This document shows, piece by piece, positions 45,697 through 56,368 of a DNA stretch of 64,000 nt; within the stretch, counting starts at the first letter, position 1; each line of letters opens with the position of its first letter. The position numbers were made by a program, and so were the translations under genes. Source of the DNA: Gongronella butleri (lineage: Eukaryota > Mucoromycota > Mucoromycetes > Mucorales > Cunninghamellaceae); assembly GCA_025201375.1 (NCBI GenBank), contig JAIWZP010000004.1, positions 806,001-870,000 on the forward strand. Reading direction: 5' to 3'. The notes below the pieces were generated by a model. It saw nothing but the letters and a program-made list of their open reading frames with translations. It was not told the origin of the DNA and made no database searches.

Positions 45697-47136
45697 ATGA
45701 ACGATGATCTTAGACAGTTATTTCAATATTTGGTTAGAATATATTGGTCATTTCTGAATGATGACTGGCCCATTGTTGAAAGAGAGAACCATCGATCTGA
45801 AATAAAGGGAATACTTGGTATAGAGATGGTAAAAAATTACGTGCTTGAACGTTTGGGCTATATACCTGTATATTTCTTTTTGACAGTATTATTTAGCAAT
45901 AGAGATTATCCTGGACCATATCGTGGAGTGGAGAAAGGCCTTTTGATATTGTATCATCTATTGACCGGTGCGTCCATGGATCAAATGGGGCAATTTATAC
46001 CCAAAAGCACCTTCAATACCATTTACAAAGCCTTTTATTCAAAGCAAGTGGACTGGCTAAATAAAAAATTAGATGAATGCCTAGCTGTGATGTTTTCGAA
46101 TGTAAAGATTAGAGTAATGTATGCAAGAGAAATGAATCCTAACGAGTTTAAACATGTAACGATGATGATTGATGGTCACGATTCACGAGCAACCTATATA
46201 AATGCATCATCGAGAGCTGATTATTATTCTTACAAATTAAAGAAATCTGGCTTTCGCACCCAGGTAGGCATGGATATCAATAGCATGATTTTGTTTGTTT
46301 CAGAGGCTGCACCATGTGCTGCAAATAATGATGGTTCGATGCTTGTTTCGATGGATTTATCTGATAAAATAAGTCGCTTTGATGTCGTTTGTGTGGATGG
46401 AGGATATACCCTATTTATAAATCGTATATTGCACATGAACCCCCATCTTCAGATTGAGAGCTTTGTAACTCCTGTGAGAAGATCAAGAGGTGTAAATCTT
46501 AGTGCAGAAGAGATAGCTTATAACCAGCTGCTTGGCGGGTTTAGGTCATCTATAGAATCTCGTTTTGGAGAGCTTGGTCATCTTTTCCATCGATTTAATG
46601 GCAAATCTGTGATCCGCGTATCTGAAACTGCTGTCTTTACGGCACAATTCAAGTTGGCATGCGTTTTAAGCAACATGAAAAAGTTTGTTGCCATGGGACA
46701 ACTTCAACAAACAGATCATCATACATTTTGGATGCATAAAGACTTTGATTATTACGGTGGTACTGCTTCTACTAGTTCTATTTATGATGTCGTCGACATT
46801 TTGAGCATATCTGACAGACGTGCGCATAAAGAGAAAATAGAGACAATACAACAAGAGCTTTTTAATCTTACTATTGAAGATGCTTTTGCACAAGGGAGGA
46901 ATTGTATTGTTAGCACTAATGTTGAAGAAGAGATGGTAATGCAAGATGCCGATCAGAGTACCGGTAATTACGAGGTTGAGAGGATTATTAATCATCGTCA
47001 TACCCCTAATGGCATCCAATACAGAGTAAAATGGATTGGATATGACAACAGACATAATAGGTGGCTATCAATGGACGAATTTAACGACGATGGGAACATG
47101 GTACAAGAATATATGCTTACCATTACTGAGGGTTAA
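45697..47136 (+). CDS. DDE transposase (DDE_4/Harbinger-like) with C-terminal chromodomain
   Basis: 479 residues, no intron. The catalytic region shows D159 in MMIDGHDSRA, D234 in DVVCVDGGY and E287 in GGFRSSIESRFGEL. The last motif, N-x(5)-R-x(3)-E-x-x-F-G-x-L, is typical of PIF/Harbinger-IS5 type nucleases; spacing is about D-75-D-53-E. The N-terminal ~120 residues hold a helical, probably DNA-binding region (LTGASMDQMGQFIPKSTF resembles a helix-turn-helix). Residues ~424-465 (NYEVERIINHRH ... YRVKWIGYDNRHNRWL) are a chromodomain, better known from chromoviral integrases, where it guides insertion to marked chromatin. The reading frame is intact, so the element may be active. Confidence 0.85.
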   Translation: MNDDLRQLFQYLVRIYWSFLNDDWPIVERENHRSEIKGILGIEMVKNYVLERLGYIPVYFFLTVLFSNRDYPGPYRGVEKGLLILYHLLTGASMDQMGQFIPKSTFNTIYKAFYSKQVDWLNKKLDECLAVMFSNVKIRVMYAREMNPNEFKHVTMMIDGHDSRATYINASSRADYYSYKLKKSGFRTQVGMDINSMILFVSEAAPCAANNDGSMLVSMDLSDKISRFDVVCVDGGYTLFINRILHMNPHLQIESFVTPVRRSRGVNLSAEEIAYNQLLGGFRSSIESRFGELGHLFHRFNGKSVIRVSETAVFTAQFKLACVLSNMKKFVAMGQLQQTDHHTFWMHKDFDYYGGTASTSSIYDVVDILSISDRRAHKEKIETIQQELFNLTIEDAFAQGRNCIVSTNVEEEMVMQDADQSTGNYEVERIINHRHTPNGIQYRVKWIGYDNRHNRWLSMDEFNDDGNMVQEYMLTITEG

Positions 47137-47148
47137 TATTTAAAACAA

Positions 47149-47393
47149 GGAGGTCGGTCATAATTGGTTGCCTGTGCTTAGTATGATAGATCAACATTTA
47201 TTTTATAGGACATCTATGCCTTTAAAGTCTTTTTAATTGCACTGAACATTGTCTCCCGGGAAGACACTGTGGCCTTATACCCGTGTCTTTGCTTCGGTCC
47301 CGATTACGTAATCAATTGGTTTGCAAATGATTATCTAGACGCGTTTTAAACAATTAGACAAATTTTGAACAAAAAGACTTGCCCGATCGCCTA
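47149..47393 (+). repeat. Right 245-bp direct repeat of the mobile element
   Basis: Begins 12 bp after the transposase stop codon and is identical to the left copy with no mismatch found on reading both. It may supply the 3' end signal for the transposase transcript. Confidence 0.95.
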
Positions 47394-47571
47394 TACACTA
47401 GTCAAAACGACCCTTGAAGGCTACTGTAACTCGCCGTAAACTCGACGCGATGTTCCCAAACCACAAGCGCTTTTATCGCGTTGGCCCGCTGATCCATTTG
47501 AGCTTTTGAGGTGACTCACACGTTGGGGCGTTCAGCCGTTGCCACGGTACGAGTCCAAATGGTGGCGATCG

Positions 47572-47585
47572 TACAGTATACTGTA
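47572..47585. promoter_or_regulatory. 14-bp perfect palindrome TACAGTATACTGTA
   Basis: Two head-to-head TACAGTA/TACTGTA heptamers form a perfect dyad, followed by single copies at 47593 and 47604. It resembles a dimeric factor site and lies about 60 bp upstream of the stem-loops. Confidence 0.4.
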
Positions 47586-47642
47586 ACCCCTTTACTGTAA
47601 GCCTACAGTATGAAACTGACGCTTTCTCATAAACTTGCCCAT

Positions 47643-47789
47643 CTGGTCCGAAATTTGGACCAGTTTGTGAACAACGAGAACAATGAGCTCAATCAGCAGG
47701 CACGCCAATTGTGGGGTGCTAGGCGCGTCAATGCACATTGTGTGCATTGTGGACAGGGCGCCGCACCAACGTGCCTAGCGCTTGAGCTC
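47643..47789. other. Two adjacent stem-loops, candidate structured RNA or cruciform
   Basis: Stem 1: CTGGTCC (47643-47649) with GGACCAG (47657-47663). Stem 2 is nested: GAGCTCAA (47685) with TTGAGCTC (47782), GGCACG (47699) with CGTGCC (47770), GGTGC (47715) with GCACC (47763), GGCGC (47722) with GCGCC (47758), and AATGCACA (47730) with TGTGCATT (47741) around a 3-nt loop. All pairs nest in order. Strand is unknown. A T-run at 47838-47844 could end a plus-strand transcript. Confidence 0.5.
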
Positions 47790-49889
47790 AGACCGAGCTG
47801 AGAGTCCGGTGTCGGCCGGTGAATCTGCCACACACCCATTTTTTTCGCCTATAAAATCCCACCTTGTTTAGATTTCCCCTTTTCCTTTTCTTTTCAATCT
47901 GTTTTCAGATTACTGTAAAAACCCCATCTTTTGTCTCACTTATTCGCAAAGTTTACACAGTTGATGGTCGACCCAATTTTTTAGCGTTGTTACAGTACAT
48001 ATTTTTTCGTGAATCCTGTGAATCGCATCATTTGAATGAAAAGGACAATGATACCGTAGGATTAAAAAGGTGGTAGGCTTTTATATCAAAAGTGAGAAAG
48101 AGAGAAGAAAAGAAAGGGAAAATACAGTACGTAGAGGGGGAAGCGGTTGTTGTATCGCCTCTTCAAACCAACCGGTAGGCATACTGTACATTGTTGTTAT
48201 TTTTGGGCGTGCGTCATTTCCTACAGTACAAACTCTTGAAATCCAGAGGTCGGCTTCGTCCTTGTGTAGATGAATCCACCAAAATGTCGGTGGTATTTTC
48301 ACAAATTTAGCACAGGAGGGTTTCGAAATACAGTATTATCTGGATCGCGGTGAAAACGATACCAATCGAAAGAGACACACTTGGGCGTCATTTTCAGATT
48401 GTTTGCTTGCCCGATGAATGAATTTTGCACGCTTGCAAAAGTCGATCAAACATTGGATTAATTTCCAAACTCACTTTTCTCGACAACTGCTAAAAGAACC
48501 CATGGTGTGTTTGACGTGTCAAATTTAGCTGCTGAATATCTGTCGAACGGGACAAGTTTCATCGCGATATGATCAAAAAAACTGACAGAGAGAACTGCTT
48601 TTTACAACAATTTCTTAAATGTTGATTTGCTCGAGAACGGTCTTGTTGACCTGTATTCCTGTAATTTTATTCCATTTTTACTAACAAACTGAGGGGTAAA
48701 GCATCTAATGGGATGACTTGCAGCGCCCTAGCTTGGGCCTTAACTTTTTGCATCGGTCACTTACGGTACTTCTGCAGGCTGCAGGCTGAACGCTGAAGGC
48801 TGAAGCCCACCAGCGCACAAAAATATATTGCTATGATATTTTGGGAAGGAGTCAAACATGAATTGGCGAAAAAATAATCTCGACCAAAGTAGGCACTTTT
48901 TTTCAGTCGATCGCCGTTCATGCGTCACTCTTTGGGTATTTTTCTTACTTTGGGGCGATCACTGCCATTTTGTCTGCCAATAGCAAATTGTCGGAGTTGT
49001 CTGTTTGGGACACTCGGAGTTCAAAATTTCCCAAATTTAGCATTTTCTGGGATTGAAATATGTGACCCCTGAGTGACCCTTGAATTTTTCAAAAGTGGTC
49101 GTAACGCTTTGGGAGTTTAAGCTTTTTTGTTGCAAATTTTGCGCTGAACGCGATCCGGCTATTTTTGAGTGGGGTCGACCAAGCAGATGGCCAGATGAAT
49201 GAAAAATAGTACAAATACAGTAGGAGGTTTTCAGCATTTCCTCGTCCAAAAAATCGGCAGGTCCGTCTTCTTGACTATTGAGCACTAGGTTGTACTGTAG
49301 TTTAAGCCGTGACGCATTTTTCATTGGCGGGCAAGCAAGCAGGCTGTAAAAAAAGTCTGGAGGCACAGCAGCCCGGCAAAGTCTGAAAAACGCGCTTTGC
49401 TTGATTGCAGGTTTTTAAAAGATAAAGGTCAAGATTTTGTGCAGTGTCGAGTGTTGTAGCGCGAATACGCGATGCTTCAGGGTTCAGGCATCAGGTACTG
49501 AAATGTTGTTACAGTAGCACGCGTCAGCTTCGGTCCACTAGGACTGAAATATGGATGGATTAAAAGCAAGCGTGCAAAATGACAGATCAGGGGGCAAGGG
49601 TCGATGTGATGAGCATACAAATAAGTTGTACTGTAAACGTGGATCCCATGTGAGTTGCTCGAGGGTGAAACGCCTCATTTGTGGCTGCCGGGGGTAGCCA
49701 AAGTAGATGTGGACGTCAAGCTGCGAGAGATTTCCCAGAGGATGTCATTCTGTAGAGGGGCAAAATCAACCATTGGCTCCTTTTGTTGTGGGGTGCTGGC
49801 GTGCTGCGCGGGCGCGAAAATAAAATGACAAGCAGCGGGGCAACCCCGCTTTCCCCTTTCTTTCTTTCTACACTTTTTTTTTCGCCTTT

Positions 49890-50783
49890 ATGTTGCCCAC
49901 GAGGATTTTGCGCTCGCCCAACCTCGCTCACAAGGTTCTCAAGGTAAAAGGATAGCCGCATGTTGCAGTTGGACGATCGTTTCAACCTTTGGCTATTCAA
50001 TGTACAGAGCTTTCAAACACAAGGCGGCTACGACCAGCGTATTTTGCCAGGGGTAAGGCACCATGTCGCAGCCAAAATGACGTGTATCATACTTATAGTC
50101 TGTCGACTAGCTCCGCATTATCAGTGCCGACACGGGCCGCGTCAAGCTCGAGTTTGAGGTGGAGAACTACCACCTTGTAAGTGCCATTTTCAGAAAATGA
50201 GGCAGCGTTTTTCAACTTTTTTTTTAATCTCTTTCCGAAAAGAATCGGCTAGGCTCGGTGCACGGTGGGTTGTTGGCCACAGTGGTAAGCCAATTTGATG
50301 AATGCTGCAAGGTCGCTTTGATGCTGACGCGCGTTTTTTTTTTTTTTCCTTTTCTGCTTGTTTTGTGCAGGTTGACATGGGCGGGTCATTGGCGCTGGCA
50401 TCCAAGGGCCTGTTTGCCACAGGTGTCAGCACGGACATCAATATCAGTTACATCTCGGGTGCCAAGGAAGGCGAGACCATCACCGTGGTAAGGGGAAAAG
50501 GATGAAAAGTAAGAAAAAAAACGCGTCTCTGACCATTGTATTCCACGTAGGACGCGACATGCGACAAGCTTGGCAAGACGCTAGCATTCACGTCAGTGGA
50601 AATGTCGTCCAATGGGCGCCTGGGTAAGCCAATTGGCGGCGAAAAGCGATTGGCAAGCGCACTCACACGCTTCCCCGCTCCCCCTTTTTTTTTTTTTTTG
50701 TAGTTGCTCTTGGTCGACACAACAAATTTGTCGCGCAGGCACACAAGCATCCTGAGAATGAGCTTGGCAAAAAGGCTGAATAG
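49890..50783 (+). CDS. Acyl-CoA thioesterase, ACOT13/THEM2-like hotdog fold
   Basis: Hydrolyses acyl-CoA thioesters; relatives are mitochondrial or cytosolic. Seven exons join in frame: LPTRILRSPNLAHKVLK, then LDDRFNLWLFNVQSF, LRIISADTGRVKLEFEVENY, NRLGSVHGGLLATV, VDMGGSLALASKG, DATCDKLGKTLAFTSVEM and VALGRHNKFVAQAHK. HGG-x-x-x-T-x-x-D is the active-site segment (here HGG then VVDMGG across an intron) and GVSTDINISYISGAKEGE matches the PaaI-like core. TAG at 50781-50783. The start at 49890 gives a basic N-terminus consistent with mitochondrial import. Confidence 0.88.
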
Positions 50784-51017
50784 AAACAAATGTATTTAGA
50801 CGCGCGCGACGTGTAAAATAAAATTTAGAAGGATGGAGGCGATTTGGTTGGATATAGGCGGGGGCCATTGTGTCACCTGGATTCTTTTTTTTTTGGCAGC
50901 CAGCTCAATGGGCAATTGTCCTTTTTTTCCCTTTTTTTTCTCGTCCAGTCTTTTTTCTTTCATCCCACCCATTCGTCTTTTTGCGTCGCTCGTCCCCTCC
51001 CTGTCTTTACCCTTTGG

Positions 51018-54000
51018 ATGAACAGCATCAACAACATCTCGCAGCAAATTCTCGCCAAGCTGCCCTTGTTCCGTCTCAAGGGTAAGGGGGTTCATCCGAT
51101 TTTGGCGTGCATTTTGGGCACGCGTGGTTTGCCATTTTGTTTCGTTTCTTGGCTCACGCCCCCCTGTTTTTCTTGTTTTTTCAATTGTAGACCTTATCAA
51201 GGCGGTGCGTGCGTGCAAGACGGCGGCTGAAGAGCGCGCCGTCATTCAAAAGGAGAGCGCCAATATCCGTACCGCGTTCAAAAACGAAAACAGCGAGACA
51301 CGACACACCAACGTGGCCAAATTGCTGTATATCCACATGCTTGGCTACCCTGCTCACTTTGGCCAAATGGAGTGTCTCAAGCTTGTGGCCAGCCCCAAAT
51401 ATGCCGACAAGCGTCTTGGCTACCTGGGCATCATGCTGCTTATTGATGAAAAGACAGAGGTGCTCACCTTGGTCACCAACAGCTTGAAAAAGTAAATGAA
51501 AAAGGCCATTTAGGTTCGTCATTTGCGTGAATTCACCTTTTTTTTTTTTTCTTTTCGCCTTGCAGTGACCTGAACCACAACAACATGTACATTGTCGGTC
51601 TTGCTCTTTGCACGCTGGGCAACATTTCGTCGTCTGAGATGGCGCGCGATCTTTGTGCCGAGGTCGAGAAGCTTCTTGGTAGCTCCAACACGTATATCCG
51701 GAAAAAGGTACGCATTGGCCAATTGGGGAGGGGGCGAACAGGGCAACTCACACCTTTTTTTTTTCCTAGGCTGGCCTGGCTGCGTTGCGCATCATCCGCC
51801 GCGTGCCTGAATTGTACGAAAACTTCATTTCGCGCACGAAATCGCTCTTGAACGACCGCAATCATGGTGTGCTTGTGACGGGGATCACGCTTGTGACGGA
51901 GATGTGCGAGGCGATGCCGGAGAACATTGCCCTGTTCCGCAAGGCGGTGCCGTTGCTCGTGCGCCACCTCAAGAACCTGACGACGGCCGGGTTCTCGCCC
52001 GAGCACGATGTGACCGGCGTGACCGATCCCTTTTTGCAGGTCAAGATTCTTCGGCTGCTGCGCATCCTCGCCCACAATGACCAGGAGGCCTCCGAGGCCA
52101 TGAACGATATTCTCGCCCAGGTCGCCACCAACACCGAAAGCGCCAAAAACGTCGGCAATGCCATTCTCTATGAGACGGTGCTTGCCATCATGGACATCCA
52201 GAGCGAGGCGGGACTCCGCATTCTCGCCGTCAATATTCTCGGCAAGTTCCTCAGCAACCGCGACAACAATATTCGGTAAAATATCGCTTTTTCTCCCCAT
52301 TTTTCCATTTTTCGATTTTTTTTTTTTTTTTTGCTAATTGCATTTTCCGATTTAGCTACGTGGCGCTCGAGACACTGAACAAGACGGTGGGGATCGACAC
52401 GCAGGCGGTGCAGCGCCACCGCAACACGATTCTGGACTGTTTGCGCGATGGGGACATTTCGATCCGTCGACGCGCGCTCGAATTGTCGTTTGCGCTGATC
52501 AATGAGGGCAATGTGCGCGTGTTGATGCGCGAGCTGCTCGCGTTTTTGGAGGTGGCCGACACGGAATTCAAGCAGAGCATGACGACCAAGATCTCACTGG
52601 CTGCCGAGCGCTTTGCGCCCAACAAGCGATGGCACATTGACACCATGCTGCGCATGCTCAAGCTCGCGGGCAACTATGTGCGTGAGGAGGTCCTGGCCGG
52701 CTTTATCCGTTTGATTGCCCAATCCGGCGACATGCAGCAATACACGGTGCAAAAGCTGTATGCCGCGCTCAAACGCGACATTTCGCAAGAAAGCCTGGTT
52801 CTCGCGGGTGTCTGGGTCATTGGCGAATATGGCGATATTCTCATTAGCGGCGGCACCTTTGAGGATGACGACACGCAGATTGAGGTAACCCAAAAAAAAA
52901 AAAAAAAGGGAGGGAAAGAAGAGCTTTTTTTGACTCTTTTTTTTTGTAATTTTTTTTAGGTGACGGACACGTCTGTTGTCAATTTGCTCGAGTCGATTCT
53001 GATGGGCCCGTATGCGAACCAATTGACGCGCGAGTACGTGCTGACGGCGCTGATGAAGCTGTCGTCGCGCTTGTCGGACGCGTCCGTGCAAAGCAAGATC
53101 ATTGAGATTCTCAACCGGCACAAGGCCAGCATGGAAGTGGAGATTCAGCAGCGCGCCGTCGAATACACCAATCTGTTTAGCTTTGATACCATTCGCCCTG
53201 CCGTCTTGGAGCGCATGCCTGTCCCCGAGGGCCGCACCATCATCAAGACCGGCAACGATGAGCTGAATAGCCCCGCCTCGGGCAGAGTCGCGTCAAAGTC
53301 CGCCGGACCAAGCGACCAAGATGTAAGTTTTCATTTTATTTTATCTTTCATTCTGATTTGCATGATTCTGACGCATTTTTTTTTTTAAAAAAAAAATAGC
53401 TTTTGCTCGATCTCATGGGAGTTGGGACGGCGTCGGGTGCTGGCGACGTGCTGGAGGAAGCCGAGGCCAGCCCCGAGGTGAGTCACGCACCTGCCGCGAC
53501 GGCGCCCAAGCAGCACAATGCCGATTTGCTTGCGGACATCTTTGGTTCGTCGTCTGGTTCTGCACCTGCGCAGTCATTCCAGCCGCAGGAACAGCAACAG
53601 CAAGCACGTACGGCGCCAGCGAATAGCAGCAACAATGCCAGTGCGCTGCTGGATCTGTTTGGCGCAGCTCCCGCACAAACATCGGCGGCCCCCGCTTCTT
53701 CTTCTTCTGGTTTGGACGCCCTGGCCGATTTGTCGTCGGCATTGCCGTCCACACCACCCGCGCATCATCAGCAGCAGCAACAATTCCCGGGCTACGAGGC
53801 GTATGGAAAGAATGGATTCAGTGTGCACCTTTTGCCATCACGCGATCGCTCCAACCCAGCCATTATCAACATCCAGGTCTTGTTCAACAATTCCGGCGCG
53901 AACGGCACCATCAGCAACGTGCAATTCCAGGCGGCCGTCCCAAAGAGCCAGCGTCTGCAGCTCGCCAGCCCAAGTAACACCACGGTCGCACCGGCCGTCA

Positions 54001-54143
54001 CAGAAAAGCAATTGATGCGCATCAACAACCCTCAGCAGACACCCGTCAAGCTGCGCCTCCGCATCTCTTATGTATTATCAAGTACTGGCCAAAAGATTGA
54101 CGACATGGCCGAGTATGGTCCATTCCCCGAAAATGCCTTGTAG
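51018..54143 (+). CDS. APL4: AP-1 complex subunit gamma (gamma-adaptin)
   Basis: The large subunit of the trans-Golgi/endosome clathrin adaptor AP-1. The core [40 protein letters not shown] and [13 protein letters not shown] is gamma-specific. The trunk continues through six introns, followed by a Gln/Ala/Ser-rich hinge with LLLDLMG and [12 protein letters not shown] clathrin-box-like pieces. The gamma-ear domain (about 53810-54140) ends YGPFPENAL. Exon 1 ([20 protein letters not shown]) replaces the usual very short N-terminus, so it may carry a few extra residues or be partly leader; the start at 51018 is the only nearby in-frame Met that splices well. Confidence 0.94.
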
Positions 54144-54359
54144 ACTCCCCCCCCCACCTTGTTTTCCCGTTTTTCCCTTTTTTTTTTTTTTGTTCTGTCG
54201 CGCCCCCCTCCCACCCTTTTCCTATTGTTATTTCAAAAAAAAAAAAAAAATACAACAATCATGTCTGGTTTAATCAAAAAAAGATCCAAAAAGTATTTAC
54301 AAATCTATCATGCGGAGGAGGAGTGGAGAATGAAAGAAAAAAGACGAGAAAAATGTCAA
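54144..54359. other. Convergent spacer between AP-1 gamma and mL49
   Basis: 216 bp with T12 and A15 runs (54177-54192, 54236-54250). Both 3' ends lie here. No ORF. Confidence 0.4.
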
Positions 54360-54788
54360 TTAAAAGCCCTTGGCGACGAGCCATTGCTTGATTTCATTGA
54401 CATAATTGCCCTTGATGACAATGTGGTTGTTGGTGGGGTTGATGCGCACGTGGTTCTTGGGCGCCTCGGGGAACATGGCGGCCAATTCGGTGCGCAAAGC
54501 CTCGACATCGCCCTCCACACGGCGGATGATGGTCAAATGCTTGGTGCCGCCATTCTTAATGTCCGAGTACACAGGCAGGCCTTTGTTGGTCGTGCGCGAG
54601 ACGAGATACGACGATTGCTTGGCGGTCGAATAGCAGCGCTGGCCGAGAGCTCGCAACCTTTTTTCAAGAAACAAAAAAGAGTGAGATACAACCCCCACTA
54701 TAAAATAGGCTGTGAAGCAATTTGGATCCAATGGCTCGCTCCACACCAACGTGGATCGTGCTGGATCGTGGCGGATCAACACTTACAT
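54360..54788 (-). CDS. IMG2: Mitochondrial large-subunit ribosomal protein mL49 (Img2 family)
   Basis: A mitoribosome component. The body SSYLVSRTTNKGLPVYSDIK, GGTKHLTIIRRVEGDVEALR, NHVRINPTNNHIVIKGNYV and EIKQWLVAKGF is the mL49 fold, preceded by a mitochondrial targeting segment (LRALGQRCYST). The start codon appears split by an intron: AT at 54788-54787 joins G at 54657 (donor GTAAGT at 54786, acceptor AAAAAAAG), giving ATG-TTG-CGA. No other in-frame ATG precedes the targeting segment. TAA at 54362-54360. A small gap separates it from the AP-1 gamma 3' end, which faces it. Confidence 0.85.
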
Positions 54789-55016
54789 TTTAAAAAGGTT
54801 GTAAAGAAAAAAGAGGGGAAAAAAGAAAGGTAAAAGAAATCAAATTGGCCCCCCATTGGAGAATTTTATGAACCTGGGCGCCGCCCGGCGACAAAATTGT
54901 GACGGCGCCCTCGTCAAATGGCGGCCCCGGACTCTTTGCTCGGCGCCCAAAACGAGCTCATTGGCCCCCCTTTTTGCATGAATTTCATGCCAACAAGAGA
55001 CGTACAAGAGGGTATT

Positions 55017-56082
55017 TTATGCATGGACGAAAAAAAGTAGTAAACAAGAGACAAGATATAGCAACCTAGACGCGTAAAAGGACAATTGGCCATTGTCTGT
55101 TTGTTCCGTGTGATCCGACACGCTCATTTTCACGTTTTTAAAATAGATTTGCTCGTCTTTTGGCGCTGCCCACTCCTTTGTGCTGCCACCAAAGAACGTG
55201 GTGAACATGAGCGTGCCTGCACCGAGGCCATTGGTCTCGCGATATTCCATTTCCGTGAATTTTATCACCTGGACGTCGTCTTGCCATAGTATCAAGAGGC
55301 CATCGGCCTTGCCTGGCGTGTTCATCTCCAAATACATGTCCAAGGAGGTCCATTGCCCTTGTCTGAACCGCAGCTCGCCACGGCCCATGCTCGTACCATA
55401 GCCGTCTTGATTGCAAATGACATTGTCTTGAGCGCACAGCTGATTTGTCACCGGCACATACATGTACGCCTCGCCATTGCCATGTTCGCGCCACATGACG
55501 CGCGCAGAAAAACATTCCACGCCGTCCGATTGATGCCCGCCCGAGCAACTTTCGTCCACCACGCCTAAATTATTGCCCAAGCATCGCATTAGTCCTTGCT
55601 TTTTCCTCTTTTTTTCCATTTTTCTTTCTTTCTTTTTTTGTATCATACGCACCTCCTTCAATTCCGGGCAGCTTGCCCCCCAGGACCCAATCAAAGTCTG
55701 GGGGAAAATACACATCGTAGCTGAGCAATGCCTTGTTGTACTGATTTTTGCCAAAGGGGCGCGAATGGAACAAGACGCCGCCCTCGACGCTTCCGGAACT
55801 GCGCGAGCCTGCGGGTGAGAAAGAGCCCTTTGGATAAAATACGCGCAGCACCGACTGGCTGGACAGGCTTGGATCGTTTACAAACTTGACGTCTCGTGAA
55901 CCTTGAATCTGATTGCTCACGTTCCAATGGTGCTCAATGAACTCGCTGGTGTTGTCGTCGGGGCTCTTGAGCTGTGATTTCGGTACAATGGGCGCTGTCC
56001 ACGTGCGCTGGAACTGTTGCTTGCGATAATCGGCATCTGCATGGCTTACAACAAGAAAAAACGCGAGCCAAATCAGCAACAT
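55017..56082 (-). CDS. Secreted polysaccharide-lyase-like protein (PL14-type fold), probably GPI-anchored
   Basis: An N-terminal signal (LLIWLAFFLVVSHADA), then blocks seen in fungal PL14-like proteins: VLRVFYPKGSFSPAG, GGVLFHSRPFG, YDVYFPPDFDWVLGGKLPGI, and after one intron GHQSDGVECFSARVMWREHG, GRGELRFRQGQWTSLDMYLE and LMFTTFFGGST. The C-terminus is hydrophobic (LLYLVSCLLLFFVHA), consistent with a GPI-anchor signal. The expected role is binding or cleaving uronate-containing polysaccharide, possibly of the fungus's own wall, since Mucoromycota walls contain glucuronans. Lyase activity is inferred. TAA at 55019-55017. Confidence 0.78.
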
Positions 56083-56368
56083 TTTTCTGGAAAATGAAAA
56101 AACGAGACACGATCAATCGCGCCAACAGCCGACGTCTGCCGGTCATGTCATCACGTTGAGCTTTTTGCTCCGATTGTTCCAAAGAAACAAACAAACAAAC
56201 AAAACTTGTAGAAAACCAAAAAAAAAAAAAAATTGTGGCCGCAGAGCCATCATTTATTACAAAAAAAAAAAAGTATTAGATGGCAATCCTCGAAAGGGAA
56301 AAAGAGGCGATCATGATCGTACAAAGAAAAACAGGGGGGCGTAAAAAAAAATGGGGCTCAATTGGGCA
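56083..56368. other. Spacer between the PL14-like gene and the bZIP gene
   Basis: 286 bp with A-runs (56218-56232, 56260-56271) and an AACAAACAAACAAACAAA microsatellite (56187-56203). 5' side of the PL14-like gene. Confidence 0.4.

Larger units (their letters stand above)
43628..47393. mobile_element. 3.77-kb mobile element with 245-bp direct terminal repeats, a chromodomain DDE transposase and two further ORFs
   Basis: Identical 245-bp direct repeats (43628-43872 and 47149-47393) bound an interior that is almost all coding and has no introns. It encodes ORF3 and ORF1 on the minus strand and ORF2 on the plus strand, with a 135-bp divergent spacer (45562-45696). Base composition and codon use are AT-rich, unlike the GC-rich codons of neighbours. 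There is no reverse transcriptase, gag, integrase, primer-binding site or polypurine tract, so it is not an LTR retroelement. The outermost bases, TATGGAGGTCGG and (reversed) TATAGGCGATCGG, are weakly alike and could be short inverted ends. Repeat identity implies recent insertion. Confidence 0.8.
47394..49889. other. TACTGTA-rich, gene-poor region
   Basis: No supported protein gene. The heptamer TACTGTA or its complement occurs at about fifteen positions (47422, 47572, 47579, 47593, 47604, 47911, 47991, 48123, 48182, 48222, 48329, 49216, 49293, 49510, 49629). Two stem-loops lie at 47643-47789. Minus-strand open stretches (48302-48081, 49366-49037) have no recognised domain. A degenerate 7-bp tandem (GCAGGCT/GAACGCT/GAAGGCT) sits at 48776-48803. 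Confidence 0.45.

Noticed and set aside
43628..47393. LTR retrotransposon interpretation of the 245-bp direct repeats
   Set aside because: No reverse transcriptase, RNase H, gag or integrase is encoded, the repeats lack TG...CA ends, and ORFs are on both strands with a DDE_4-like transposase.
47610..47801. 63-residue plus-strand ORF
   Set aside because: It coincides with the nested stem-loop and its translation has no domain; the open frame is probably incidental.
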